Assembly (NCBI GenBank): GCA_013339765.2
Contig: CM023454.1
Coordinates: 135,363,399 to 135,427,398 of the forward strand
Reading direction: 5' to 3'
Source of the DNA: Haemaphysalis longicornis
Taxonomy: Eukaryota; Arthropoda; Arachnida; Ixodida; Ixodidae
DNA length: 64,000 bases
Part shown: positions 32,687-43,204 of the stretch, in pieces
Layout of the letters: every line of letters begins with the position of its first letter
Numbering within the stretch: position 1 is the first letter of the stretch
Program-made: the position numbers and the translations under genes
The notes under the pieces: generated by a model
The model's input: the letters and a program-made list of their open reading frames with translations, nothing else
Database searches by the model: none
What the model was told of the DNA's origin: nothing

Positions 32687-34236
32687 ATGGCGGGCAGATC
32701 TGTCTGAAGAAATTGTCATTGCGAAAGACTCGTGTAGAAGCACGCTTATTGTGCAGGAAGACCGAGTTCGAGACTGTGAACTCGCTGGGCCTACTAGCGC
32801 TGTTCGCAGAGCTGACAGCTCGAGGAGCAAAGGACCTACACTGCTGTCAAGGTTGAGGTCCCCGTGCGAGTGGGGCCGCACTCCACATAGGGAGCTCGCC
32901 ATACATCAGCGTCAGCGACGACCCACTGACTTCAACGGTGGAAGGGAAAACCACTTGCCGTCACGAAAGTAGAGCCAGTTATCTGGGCACTCCGATGCAA
33001 TGCGTTGGATAGAGGCGAAGCCGTGCTCTTCCTAACACGAGCACCGGCAAAAGCGAAGCCCGCACGTTTCCGGCACTCAAAATCCGCGGCCCGTGCGACG
33101 GAGCTGCCTCGAATAGAAAGGAGTGCCGTAGGGCATAGAAACAACCAGTCAATAAAACCTGGCTTGCAAAACTCGGCAAGCAACTGAGCTACCAGAAAAA
33201 GGAGTGCAGGTTTGGGCTCGAGAGTAAGAGAAAACATCTGTACTGGCATTTTTCCTGACGGGCAGGTGGGAAGAAGCGCCAAGACTTTATTAGCCGCTCC
33301 AATGTTCGCCAGACGAATGCCAATACATTGAAGCATTTTCACGGGCCCGGTATCATGGCGGACAAGAATGAGTGTGTCGCTTCGCGCAAAATTTAGAAAG
33401 GAACTTCCCCGAAGAAAAGAATTCCGCAGCCGCTGTTACGCAAGCGCCCGATAGCCACGGGCTAAACATGAAGAATGCAAATTCAAGTAGCATTTTTTGT
33501 AGGAGTAGAATTTTATGACCGAGTTGAATCATGACGTCTTGTACTGTATACTTGAACATTGCAATCTTTATTTGTCTATTGTACTGTACACAAAGTTTTG
33601 CATTTATGTTGTCATCCTAGCTGTGCACAGTGTACTCTGTATATTCACCTACTAACCTACTATTGGCGTTTGGCGTAAACACCTGCGTCCACTATTGTGC
33701 AGTACAATTTGCCGTTACTCGCGATTATTCGCGATAATTCACGATAACCGCAATTATTTGCGGTTATTAGCGATTACTAGTTAATAGTTGTGGCATGTGA
33801 GTGGTGGCGCTCGTGAACTTAACGTTTGCGTCTTATTGTTTGTAATCAGCAAATTATGTTCGTATGTGTTAGCCTACGGGACTTTGGCGCTTGATTTCAG
33901 CATGTATTGTCCGCAAGTTCCGCACTTGTAATGAACTTTGTCCAAACCCTTGTAATCTGCAATAGTTTGTTCGGCCTTCTCAGTTTTCTGCGAAAGACGT
34001 ATTGTTTTCAACTTGTCATTTGTACGTAGGCTGGGAATTTTGGAGAAATCAGTGCCACAACCTTGTGATGTACGGAAAGTATGAACGCGTCACTATGTAT
34101 TAAGTAGAACAATTGTATTGTACTCTATTTTGTGTTAGTACGCCGTGCAACGTTTGTTCTCTCAGAGTGAACGAGGCGTACGCACGACTGTGTGAGTTTT
34201 GGGAATTGCATTGCGTAATATTCTGAAACAGGGGGG

Positions 34237-35223
34237 TGTGTCACAAACTCGAGCCTACGACGCCTAAAAGTGCCGCATAGCTTTTTTCATAATATTGTAC
34301 AGCACCTCATTCTTGTTACTGTCGTCGGATTCAATCAGTTTCCGTTCTATTCGGCCGGGGAAAATCCTGTAATTCTCTCGAATGAAGCGGAGGTACCTCC
34401 GACCACTCGCCGGCTCTCCGGCATGAAAATACCAAAAAAATCTCCGCCGCTCAGCTTTCACCGAATCTTGGAGTCCTTTCGAGGGGGCGAGCGCAGCTTT
34501 GCCAGCGCTAAGGCGCGCCGATGATTGCAGAAGGGAGAAAGAGGGAAGTTGGGTGCTCGACGTTGGCGGGCGAGTTGTGTGTTCTGCCGTCTTCCTCCGC
34601 GCCGGACAGTTATAAAAAAAGAATTTGCGCCGAAGCAATTCTGCTACGTTTGGGCATCGTGATGCTACCACGGCTTCTGCCAGTTGTGCACCACACCATC
34701 GGGGACCCACGACTTGGAGGACTCCAACGCACTCCCGGGTCTCGAATATCCGTGACCGTCTCGGACGGCCTGGACTACGACGAGGCGACGGTTCACAAGT
34801 AGCCGAATCGCCTCCGACAGCAATGCATTGTCCGGCCCGGTCGCTGAATATTGGTGGACTCCGTCTCGTATGCATCGAACTGTCTTTCTTTCAATTACAT
34901 TTTTTACCTCTATTATTCCTGGTCAAAGTTCCCTGTTATACATTATGTATTTGAACTGTTTCTTGCATCTGCAATCATTTTAGGTTACCTCTCGTTTACT
35001 TTACATGTCCTCGTGCTTGAACAGTGTTTCGCCTGTCCAAATATGTCTTTGTGTTGTTTTCGTTCAAGGCTCTCAATCATTCTTACCGCTCTGGTAGGCG
35101 ATAGCCGCACATAAGACGGCCACCCCCCTCGTCACCTGTGCCCTGTAGATTCGGTGGGTTTGTTGGCGCACGTGAGTCGACTCCACATATCTAACAGCGC
35201 ACCCAATTAAGGAAACGGTAACA
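34237..35223 (+). repeat. 3' LTR
   Basis: It is the direct partner of 30085-31080 and is preceded by a purine-rich G-run. It contains GTTATAAAAAAAG at about 34610, a credible TATA box, and a CG-rich leader after it. Confidence 0.75.
34608..34620 (+). promoter_or_regulatory. LTR TATA box
   Basis: ACAGTTATAAAAAA lies in the same relative position as the TATA-like site in the upstream LTR (about 30460). Confidence 0.5.
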
Positions 35224-35961
35224 CATCCAATGTCATTGGCTCGTGGGCTTTCCCTTCACCTTCACCAGGGTGTGCCTTTCCTGTCGGCTACTCTGCCGAG
35301 TCAACTCCTTGCCGCAGAGGTACACACACACACACCACACATATATATATATATATATAGTCTGGAAAGATAAAAACTCACACAGAGCGCGAAAAAATAA
35401 GGGTAATAGAGACAGAGACACACGAGAAAGACCTACAAAAAACAATGAGTTTACTGACCTTTCAGGAAGAGGACTTGCTTTCTTCAGAGTACAGAATAAG
35501 TTCGCTTCAGAGTTATATATATACAGAAAATGTAGCAATGGCGAGGGCAAAGTAGGAGGAGGGAGAGTTTGTACAATTGGATCATGGTTGGTTGGTAGCA
35601 AAAGAATGAAGAGATAGCGGGAAAAAATTAAAATTATAAAAAGGATAATAAGAACACACAGTCACGCGGTACGAACATGGGAAAACAAGGAGAAGAACCG
35701 ACAACGAGAAAAAAATAATAAGGTAATTCCCCCCTCCCCCGTGGCAACAGGGGGTGAAAGAGGGGTCAAAAATTTTTTTGCCCATGCACGTGTGAGACAT
35801 GGGCAAAAAAAAAAAAATAGTCACGCGGAACGAAGAAGGCCCAAAGAAGATATGCCATGCACACAAAGGGCGAACATCTGCCCATACAACCCGTTCTAAG
35901 AATCAGGGTAAGGTTATTGAAACATTCAAACATGAGACACGTGGCTTCTGTAGATGGGTGG
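35224..35961 (-). repeat. Penelope-like 3'-terminal remnant and short repeats
   Basis: 35360-35500 (read on the minus strand: GAAGAAAGCAAGTCCTCTTC, CTGAAAGGTCAGTAAACTC, then GTGTGTCTCTGTCTCTATTA) recurs twice in a fold-back at 45190-45418. The CTGAAGAAA...GAAA-type end resembles Penelope-like 3' ends. An (AC)n/(AT)n microsatellite is at 35324-35360. AGTCACGCGGNACGAA occurs at 35661 and 35819. No frame is recognised. Confidence 0.45.
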
Positions 35962-38900
35962 CAAGGGTCTCCCCAGCGCCGACAGTCTCGCTCCCCGCAG
36001 CCCCGCCGCTCTACTTCGCCGAACGACTACGTACGTCCCACATCAGAAAACTAGTGGATGCAGCTCCCGGAGGTGATGCTGTATTCCCGACCTCGACCGA
36101 AAATCCTCTTTTGACGCTACCTACCAGAGGCAATTTACTTGAAGTGAATGTTGATGGCGTGCCTGTCCGTGCTCTAATTGATACCGGGGCGCATATATCG
36201 GTAATGAGTGCAAATCTCCGTCGCCGCCTACGTAAAGTCATGACGCCTGCTCTGTCGTATGTTCAAGATGCTGACGGCGGTACGCCGGCCATCGCTGGCA
36301 TGTGCACCTCTCGTGTTAGTATCGCCGGCCACAACACCACTGTAGTTTTCTTTGTTTTGGACAAATGCCCTCACGACATTATCCTTGGCCGCGATTTCCT
36401 GTGTGAACATGCCGCGCTCATCGATTGTTCAGCGGGACTTCTGCATCTGGAGTTACCGGCTTTTGATAGCGACGCACCCCCGCTGCGCTTATGCTCCTGC
36501 GAATACGTTCGCCTGCCGAGCCAAGCAGCGACCTATGTTCCTCTCGCTACTTCCACGCCGGTTCCTGATGGAGACTACCTTGCCGCTCCAATCGTAGACG
36601 TTCTCCTGACGCGTGGTGTTGCCCTTCCACACACTGTTGTTACCATCAAGCACAACAGCGTTAACTTGCCTCTAATCAACTTTGGATTTCACACTCAAGT
36701 CCTTCCCGAAGGGCTCACCATCGCCACCCTTGCTCCTTTATGTGCACCGGACGTTTCTGCTTTTGCTTTGAACCATCCGTCAATTCCCCATGAAGTCTCC
36801 GATCCGCTCCTTACCACTCCAGATAAATTTGCACCAATGATCAGCCCAAAGCTATCACCCGCACAAACAAACCAACTGCGCTGTCTTCTGACATCATTTG
36901 CCGACGTCTTTGACTTGAGCGACAAAGCTTTGGGGCAAAGTTCTACTGTCACCCATCGGATCGATACAGGTGATGCGCTACCCATTCATCGGCGTCCGTA
37001 CCGTGTGTCCCACAGTGAACGAGGCATCATCCAGAAAGAGGTTGACAAAATGCTCGTCAAGGACATTATCGAACCTTCCTGCAGTCCCTGGGCTTCCCCG
37101 GTAGTTTTGGTAAAGAAGAAAGATGGCACTTGGCGATTCTGTGTAGACTACCGCCACCTGAACGAAGTAACCAAGGACGTCTACCCTCTTCCCAGGATCG
37201 ACGACGCCATAGATTGTCTACACGGTGCCAAATACTTTTCGTCCATTGACCTACGCTCAGGTTACTGGCAGATTGCAGTCGACGAGATGGACCAAGAAAA
37301 GACCGCCTTTGTCATCCCAGACGGTTTATATCAGTTCAAGGTTATGCCTTTCGGTCTCTGCAACGCGCCAGCTACCTTCGAACGCATGATGGACTCTCTC
37401 CTGCGGGGATTCAAATGGTCCACATGCCTGTGCTACCTCGATGACGTCATTATTTTTTCTCCATCGTTCGAGGCTCATCTCCATCACCTGTCCGAAATGC
37501 TTGCTATTTTGCGTCAAGCGAACCTACAACTCAACTCCGCGAAATGCCGATTCGCCAGGCGCGAACTAACTATCTTGGGCCACCTTGTCGACGCAAATGG
37601 AGTGCAGCCTGACCCCGACAAAATAAAGGCGGTTAGAGGTTTTCCGGTGCCCCGGTCATCGAAAGACGTTCGAAGTTTTGTAGGCCTGTGCTCCTATTTC
37701 CGTCGCTTCATCCGAGGCTTCGCTGATATCGCCCGCCCTCTCACCGACCTTCTCAAAAAGGATTCCGTCTTTTCGTGGGGAAGTGAGCAAGCTCAGGCTT
37801 TCAAGACCCTGATCTCACTCTTAACAACTTCGCCCATTTTAGCTCACTTCGATGTTGCCGCTCCCACGGAAGTACGGACTGACGCTAGTGGTCACGGCAT
37901 TGGAGCCGTCTTAGCTCAACGCCAAACCGGCCACGACTGCGTTATTGCCTACGCCAGCCGCCTGCTGACACCAGCTGAACGAAATTATTCTATTACTGAA
38001 CGGGAATGCCTTGCCCTAGTGTGGGCTGTCGCCAAATTTCGCCCATACCTCTACGGTCGACAATTTTCCGTCGTGACAGATCACCACGCGCTATGCTGGC
38101 TTGCGTCCCTGAAAGACCCGACCGGACGCCTCGGGCGCTGGGCTCTGCGGCTGCAGGAGTACTCGTATTCTGTAGTCTATAAATCCGGCCGCCTCCATCA
38201 AGACGCTGACTGTCTATCGCGGTACCCAGTCGAGCCTCCCGATCCTACAAGTTGCGACTCACTCGCCACGTCGGTCTTGTCTATTTCCTCCTTTCAACAG
38301 CTTGCTGCTGAGCAGCGCCTTGACGTCTCCTTGAGCAGGATCATAAACCGCTTAACCGCTGCCCCCTCCGACCCTTCACTGCGGTTGTTCCGAATGAAGG
38401 ATGGCGTCCTCTATCGCCGCAATGTCCGCCCGGATGGTCCTGATCTGCTTCCTGTAGTACCTGAGCACCTTCGTACAGATGTACTACGGCAGCTCCACGA
38501 CCTTCCAACAGCTGGCCATCTAGGGGTTTCCCGGACCTATGACCGCGTGCGACGCCGTTTCTTCTGGCCGGGGCTCTACCGCTCGGTTCGCCGTTATGTC
38601 GGCGCCTGTGACATGTGCCAACGCAGAAAAGTGCCTACCACGCTACCCGCCGGTCTTCTTCAGCCGCTCGATATACCTATTGAGCCATTCTTCCGAGTTG
38701 GTTTAGATCTCCTCGGTCCGTTTCCCCGGTCTGCGAACGGCAACAAGTGGATTGCCGTGGCCACCGATTATGCGACACGATACGCAATCACGCGGGCTCT
38801 TCCGACCAGCTGCGCAACTGATGTAGCCGATTTCCTCCTGCACGACGTCATCTTACACCACGGTGCTCCTCGGCAGCTCCTGACAGACCGCGGACGATAC

Positions 38901-39551
38901 TTCCTTTCCCGAGTAGTAGACGACATCCTCCGCTCATGCGCAACCGTTCACAAGGTTACTACCGCCTACCACCCTCAAACCAACGGCCTCACAGAGCGCC
39001 TTAACCGGACTTTAACAGATATGCTGTCAATGTACGTTTCTGACGACCATGGTGATTGGGACATTGCCTTGCCTTACATAACGTTTGCCTACAACTCGTC
39101 GCGCCTTGATACTGCCGGATTCTCTCCCTTGTACCTACTATTCGGCCGAGAGCCGACGTTACCACTGGACACTCTATTTCAACACCCTCTGCCATCTTCC
39201 GCATATGCACAAGACGCCATCGCCCGCGCTGATTTTGCCCGCAACATTGCTCGCGTCAGGCTCGCTTCGTCCCAGCGCTCTCAAAAGGATCGCTATGACT
39301 GCCGCCACAGCACCCGCCACTTTGCACCTGGATCCCTGGTGCTGCTCTGGTGTCCTGCACGCCGTGTAGGGCGTTCGGAAAAGCTTCTAGCCAGGTACTA
39401 CGGCCCCTACCGTGTCGTACGCCAAGTGACCGAGGTCAATTACGAAATCACCCCGCTGGTTCCGTCAGACTCATCCCGCTCTCCACAAACAGACGTCGTC
39501 CACGTCACGCGTCTTAAGCCATACCGCTCGCAACCTACAGCTTTTCCGTGA
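35799..39551 (+). CDS. pol: Gypsy pol polyprotein: protease, RT, RNase H, integrase
   Basis: 1,250 codons without a stop. The first ~85 codons are probably foreign, since gag's end overlaps to 36054; true pol homology starts near codon 85-100, so translation probably relied on a gag-pol frameshift. Protease: catalytic DTG at residues 128-130. Reverse transcriptase: VDYRHLNEVTKDVYPLP, then YLDD at 546-549. RNase H: TDAS with Asp 695, VVTDHHALCWL. Integrase: zinc finger His 900/His 907/Cys 937/Cys 940 and catalytic Asp 970, Asp 1030, Glu 1066 (D,D35E spacing). A GPY/F module (RYYGPYRVV) is at about 1198. All key residues are present, so the enzyme set looks intact, but the element lacks gag and a 5' LTR. 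The 412/17.6-like pol group is plausible. Confidence 0.92.
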   Translation: MGKKKKIVTRNEEGPKKICHAHKGRTSAHTTRSKNQGKVIETFKHETRGFCRWVARVSPAPTVSLPAAPPLYFAERLRTSHIRKLVDAAPGGDAVFPTSTENPLLTLPTRGNLLEVNVDGVPVRALIDTGAHISVMSANLRRRLRKVMTPALSYVQDADGGTPAIAGMCTSRVSIAGHNTTVVFFVLDKCPHDIILGRDFLCEHAALIDCSAGLLHLELPAFDSDAPPLRLCSCEYVRLPSQAATYVPLATSTPVPDGDYLAAPIVDVLLTRGVALPHTVVTIKHNSVNLPLINFGFHTQVLPEGLTIATLAPLCAPDVSAFALNHPSIPHEVSDPLLTTPDKFAPMISPKLSPAQTNQLRCLLTSFADVFDLSDKALGQSSTVTHRIDTGDALPIHRRPYRVSHSERGIIQKEVDKMLVKDIIEPSCSPWASPVVLVKKKDGTWRFCVDYRHLNEVTKDVYPLPRIDDAIDCLHGAKYFSSIDLRSGYWQIAVDEMDQEKTAFVIPDGLYQFKVMPFGLCNAPATFERMMDSLLRGFKWSTCLCYLDDVIIFSPSFEAHLHHLSEMLAILRQANLQLNSAKCRFARRELTILGHLVDANGVQPDPDKIKAVRGFPVPRSSKDVRSFVGLCSYFRRFIRGFADIARPLTDLLKKDSVFSWGSEQAQAFKTLISLLTTSPILAHFDVAAPTEVRTDASGHGIGAVLAQRQTGHDCVIAYASRLLTPAERNYSITERECLALVWAVAKFRPYLYGRQFSVVTDHHALCWLASLKDPTGRLGRWALRLQEYSYSVVYKSGRLHQDADCLSRYPVEPPDPTSCDSLATSVLSISSFQQLAAEQRLDVSLSRIINRLTAAPSDPSLRLFRMKDGVLYRRNVRPDGPDLLPVVPEHLRTDVLRQLHDLPTAGHLGVSRTYDRVRRRFFWPGLYRSVRRYVGACDMCQRRKVPTTLPAGLLQPLDIPIEPFFRVGLDLLGPFPRSANGNKWIAVATDYATRYAITRALPTSCATDVADFLLHDVILHHGAPRQLLTDRGRYFLSRVVDDILRSCATVHKVTTAYHPQTNGLTERLNRTLTDMLSMYVSDDHGDWDIALPYITFAYNSSRLDTAGFSPLYLLFGREPTLPLDTLFQHPLPSSAYAQDAIARADFARNIARVRLASSQRSQKDRYDCRHSTRHFAPGSLVLLWCPARRVGRSEKLLARYYGPYRVVRQVTEVNYEITPLVPSDSSRSPQTDVVHVTRLKPYRSQPTAFP

Positions 39552-39806
39552 CAAGCACCGAGACGGCGCTCCTACCACCGGGGGGGTTGTGTTACGGGGC
39601 ATTAATTAGATTCCCCACAAATAGGACGGTATTCATGTGCTGTGCTAGCGGGCATCATCATCAAGAAGAGAGATGAAGAGGACGCTGACGGTGAAGCGCG
39701 TTCGCTCCCTGGCTTGCGCGGTGCTCTCGTCCATCGTGGTTTCTTATAACTAGCCTCTGAATGTGCATCGTAAATACACCACTGTAAACACAGCTTTATC
39801 CTGTAT

Positions 39807-39808
<2 letters not shown>
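35962..39808 (+). mobile_element. 5'-truncated Gypsy-type (Ty3) LTR retrotransposon
   Basis: It begins inside the last 30 codons of gag (SPQRRQSRSP... to a stop at 36054). An intact protease-reverse transcriptase-RNase H-integrase frame follows, then a CCGGGGGGG polypurine tract (39579-39586) and a 3' LTR (39590-39808). There is no 5' LTR or gag body upstream. The DNA before 35962 belongs to another repeat, so the 5' part was lost or replaced. The domain order with integrase last defines the Ty3/Gypsy superfamily. Confidence 0.88.
39590..39808 (+). repeat. 3' LTR of the truncated Gypsy
   Basis: It begins TGTTACGGGGCATTAATTAG after the G-run and ends ...CCTGTATCA, directly followed by (AT)n. 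AAATACACCACTG near 39772 may be the polyadenylation region. The end is approximate because no partner LTR exists in the window. Confidence 0.6.

Positions 39809-39861
<53 letters not shown>
39809..39861. repeat. (AT)n microsatellite
   Basis: An almost pure AT run lies between the Gypsy LTR and the Penelope-like element. Confidence 0.95.
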
Positions 39862-39864
<3 letters not shown>

Positions 39865-39907
39865 CGGGTTTCTTCTTCAATAGGCCAGTTCAGCGTAGAG
39901 CTTAGTG

Positions 39908-40655
39908 GGGGAGACGATAGCGTTTGTCCAGGTTCTTAGAATATTTATTACCCAACCGTTTCGGCGGTGGAACTTCCTTCATCAGGGGTTCTTTCAGAAT
40001 GACACACAAAACTTCTACGCACCCGTTGCATACGCGGGACTACTTTTCCTCTCACCGTCAGCAAGAAAGGAGAACCCTTGGGGAAAGTGAAGCAGAGGGA
40101 GAAAGGGCAACAACAATTCGTAACTATACAGCAGTGGCAACGCAGGGTGTAGAGAGAGAGCGGATGAAAAAGAAAATAGACTGTGGTCAGTGGGGAACAG
40201 CCCCAATAACGACGTTGAAGGAAAAGAACCGGACGCACAAAGTATAACCAATGCATGTCGAGACGAACGACCGCGTGTTGAGTTGGGAAAGGAATAGGGA
40301 AAACTAGTAAGCCCGATCGGAAAAGCGTTAAACGGGTAGGGTAAAAACAACGTAAAGAATTACGAAGACACTTGTTGAGCTACGCTTTGAGAAGGTAGTT
40401 AAACCTGAAGACAAATGACACATTGCGCACAGTGGGCCTCGGAAAGCTCCAGAGAAAATGGCGAACATTGAAAACGGATGAGGAAGGAGGGTGGGGGGCA
40501 AGAGGGAGCACCGAGATGGACGTCGAGACGCGCACAGCCGCTGCAGAGCCGCAACGTTCCCTCCATCCCGTCCCGCGCCCCGGGAGGAGACGGGCAGTAT
40601 GCCCCGGGAAAGGGGGGGGGAAGGCACCACTGCACCGAAACTTCGCTTCGCTTTA
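39908..40655 (-). repeat. left inverted arm (3' end) of the Penelope-like element
   Basis: It is the reverse-complement partner of 43205-43978, with few mismatches over 39980-40600 (for example GAAAATGGCGAACATTGAAA and CGCAACGTTCCCTCCATCCC). Confidence 0.9.
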
Positions 40656-40842
40656 CCACATCCGACCGACGGCCAACCGGGCCACTCCCAACACTCCATC
40701 ACCCTCAGAGCAGGCGAAAAAGAGGGCGAACACAAGTATGACACACACACACGCACAAAAAAAAGATACAAAAGAAAGAAGAAGAAAAAAAACTGCACAC
40801 TTTTCTCAGACATTAGATGCGAAGTTATTCCAGTTAGTTCCT

Positions 40843-41268
40843 TTAGACACGAAAGCCTTCCTGCGGTCTGGTTGATAAAGGGTACTTGTTTTTCCGAGCA
40901 AGGTTATTTCGGAAGCCTGATTGGAGCAGCACGACCTTGATGTGTTGGAAGCGGTGGTTGGGAAGTCGGAGGTGGCGTGAAAGTGGTAGATTTGATTTCG
41001 AAGCCACGTCTGACATGTGGTTGTTAAACCGCAATCGGAATGCTGTTCCTGTTTGACCAATGTATTCTATGCTGCAGGCGTCGCACCGAAATCTGTATAC
41101 CACGTTGCTCGAGTCACAATTTAAGTTTTCTTTTATGTTATAAACAAAGTTGGAACAGCTGGGCTTTACCTTGTTGGCTTGCACAATGTGAAGACAAATC
41201 TTGAAGCGTGGTTTTTCACAAGGATGGCTACCCAGTGCGTTGTATGGTGGGCCTGTCTTAGCCTTCAC
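40843..41268 (-). pseudogene. Penelope-like GIY-YIG endonuclease domain
   Basis: The reading VVYRFRCDACSIEYIGQTGTA followed by FRLRFNNH is the GIY-YIG core (here VVY...YIG, with the downstream Arg and the NNH region). This domain nicks DNA to prime insertion in Penelope-like elements. A preceding Cys/His region (HIVQANKVKPSCSN) fits the usual CCHH linker. The 141-codon frame is open, but upstream pieces are out of frame. Confidence 0.8.
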
Positions 41269-41351
41269 TATTTAGTCCCGAAGGTTTTTTCTCGACGGTA
41301 CACGACTCTGGGTGGTCTCAAAAATTGTGGACAACCGATTGCTCTGTTTTA

Positions 41352-41738
41352 TTACATTGAAATGTTTGCTGGGTATGTTGTAACTCGGGGATCCACTGCT
41401 TGGTAGGTCAGTACAAGGTTGGTCTGAGATTCGCTGTGAGCACGTTGTAGGCTCTGCCCTGATAGACCTACAGTGCGATCGCGGCTTTGGGCTCTCTCTA
41501 TTGCATCGCCAACGACATTTGCAAGGTAGTTCTGTTCCAGAAGGGTGGTTTTGAGTTCTTGCGTATGACGTTCAAAATCTGAGCCGCTGGAGCAAATTTT
41601 CCGGTATCTGTTGGTCTGAGAGTAAGGAATGCTGGTCTTACAGTGCCTGGGATTGCTGCTATGAAAATTGAGGTATCTCTGCCGGTCCGTTGGCTTCCTG
41701 TATAGTGTTGTGGAAAGGCGCTTGTTCTCTAGAGACAC
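41352..41738 (-). pseudogene. Penelope-like linker between RT and endonuclease
   Basis: TTLYRKPTDRQRYLNFHSSN followed by IPYSQTNRYRKICSS is the conserved post-catalytic segment of Penelope reverse transcriptases (YRKPT...YL...S.HP type). The frame is open for 128 codons and separated by stops from its neighbours. Confidence 0.75.
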
Positions 41739-41826
41739 GGTACATCTAAAAAATTAATGACCTGGTAAGATATCTCATGGGTGATACTGAGTGAAGGGTG
41801 AACTGCATTAGAATTATCGTTAAAAC

Positions 41827-42330
41827 TTACAAGGCTTGTTTTTCCGGAGCTCCACACAAGAAATATATCGTAAAAATCATTCTGTAAAATAATGATTTGA
41901 TAGGGCAGTCTTCCAGAAAGGGAATTTCAAACGAAGCCATGAAAGTGTTTGTATAATTTGGGGCCATTTTGGTTCCCATTGCTGTTCCATTGAGTTGAAT
42001 GTAATGCCTTTTGTGAAATTCGAAGTTATTGTGATTCAATACTAGGCCGAGAAGGGCAGAAAGTGTATTCTTAACGATTTCTACCGAGGGCTCCTTGTTT
42101 TTGAATGCTGCAACAGTGGCCGTTATGCTGTCTTGATGTGGGAAATTCGTATAGAGTGAGCAAACATCCATGGTAACGAGAAGGCTACGTGGGGGAATTT
42201 CTAGGTTTGAAATTTCGCGGAGAAAGTGATCAATATCCTTAATGTAGGAAGGAAAGGTTGCTGTAATGTCGGACATTAGGCAGCTAATCAAGTTAAAAAT
42301 TTCTTCCTTTGCCGTGCCGTTGCCTGACAC
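41827..42330 (-). pseudogene. Penelope-like reverse transcriptase core (frameshifted)
   Basis: Motif A is visible as LVTMDVCSLYTNFPH, with its Asp. Motif B is LNGTAMGTKMAPNYTNTFM. Where the YxDD motif C should follow, the open frame reads YRMIFTIYFLCG, so a frameshift lies just upstream at about 41880-41900. The enzyme would be dead. The neighbours upstream (42397-42850) hold the N-terminal part. Confidence 0.8.
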
Positions 42331-42396
42331 TATGGCACGGCCAGGATGGTTCGCCTTGTGTATATTGGGGAGCAGATAAAAACGCCCGACTACTCA

Positions 42397-42850
42397 CTAT
42401 TTCGGCGACATCGCTCTCATCATGGCAGGAGTTATTTTTTTGTCCGTCAACAGTAACGCCAGTGTTTCCTTGGTTTCATTTTGAATTTGGGGTGTAGGAT
42501 CGGAAAAGACTTCTTTGTAAACGTTAGCGTCACTTAGCTGGCGGAACCCTTCCTGAACGTAGTCAGCTTTGTCCAGGACCTCTATTGCACCGCACTTGTC
42601 CGCCGCTTTGATCACGATTTCTTTATCATTTCGCAGCTCCTCGAGGGCTCTTCAATCCTCGCTACGCAGGTTATCGCGAACGGGCCATTGTTTAGAATAC
42701 GATCTAATTATGTCCTTTTTTAAAGCGAATATGTGCAGGTTCAAACATTTATACCTTTGTTCGTTCGGTGTCCAAGATTTGTCCGATAACACGGGCACGC
42801 TGTTTTGCCCCCCTCCCGTATCGCGTTCATGAAGGTACTCCCTTCAGCGC
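42397..42850 (-). pseudogene. Penelope-like N-terminal region
   Basis: IVIKAADKCGAIEVLDKADY and FRQLSDANVYKEV match the segment (DKGGA...L...Y...QL.D...Y) that precedes the reverse transcriptase in Penelope-like proteins. An upstream block, ALKKDIIRSYSKQWPVRDNL, lies in another frame. At least one frameshift is present at about 42650. Confidence 0.7.
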
Positions 42851-42973
42851 AAATTTCGGGAAAACACATCAAGGCCCTTGTACAGTTGAAATTCATCGAA
42901 TTTACCCGAGGTTGAACAAAACGTTACTCATTTAGAAAGTAGGGTTTTTTGGGCTCCTTAAGCGTTTTGCAGG

Positions 42974-43122
42974 AGAGATTAACCACGTTAGTTGGTTGTG
43001 GTCTGACCTTTTCATCCATAGGTGAGAGATTATCACGTTAGTTGGTTTTGTTTTTACCTTTTCAGCGATGGGTGAGAGATTAGCCATGTTAATTGGTTGT
43101 GTTTTGACCTTTTCAACGAAGG
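42974..43122. repeat. three-copy tandem repeat, about 50 bp unit
   Basis: Units at 42974-43024, 43025-43074 and 43075-43122 each begin AGAGATTA, contain GTTAGTTGGTT or GTTAATTGGTT and end CCTTTTCANC...GGTG. It is located at the 5' end of the Penelope-like frame. A role is unknown. Confidence 0.8.
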
Positions 43123-43204
43123 GTGCCCGCTCAGTGCAAGGAGCTGCTTGTGCTCGTGGAGGCCCCCATGTGACTGGGGTGGGCGAGGTTCACGTTATCC
43201 CGCC

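Larger units (their letters stand above)
30085..35223 (+). mobile_element. old LTR retrotransposon without reverse transcriptase
   Basis: Two direct repeats of about 990 bp (30085-31080 and 34237-35223) share order and content throughout and end ...GAAACAGTGACA / ...GAAACGGTAACA. A G-run polypurine tract (ACAGGGGGG, about 34228-34236) sits right before the downstream repeat, as expected for a 3' LTR. The 3.16-kb interior encodes gag with zinc knuckles and a decayed protease but nothing resembling reverse transcriptase, RNase H or integrase. It was either deleted or is a non-autonomous family. No target duplication was found and the LTRs are strongly diverged, so it is old. Confidence 0.75.

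Noticed and set aside
34264..34875. 203-codon minus-strand frame
   Set aside because: It lies entirely inside the 3' LTR of the 30-35 kb element, and the aligned upstream LTR does not preserve it.
40328..40940. Several 90-160 codon frames on both strands
   Set aside because: They fall in the non-coding inverted arm of the Penelope-like element and recur in mirrored form at 43.1-43.5 kb.
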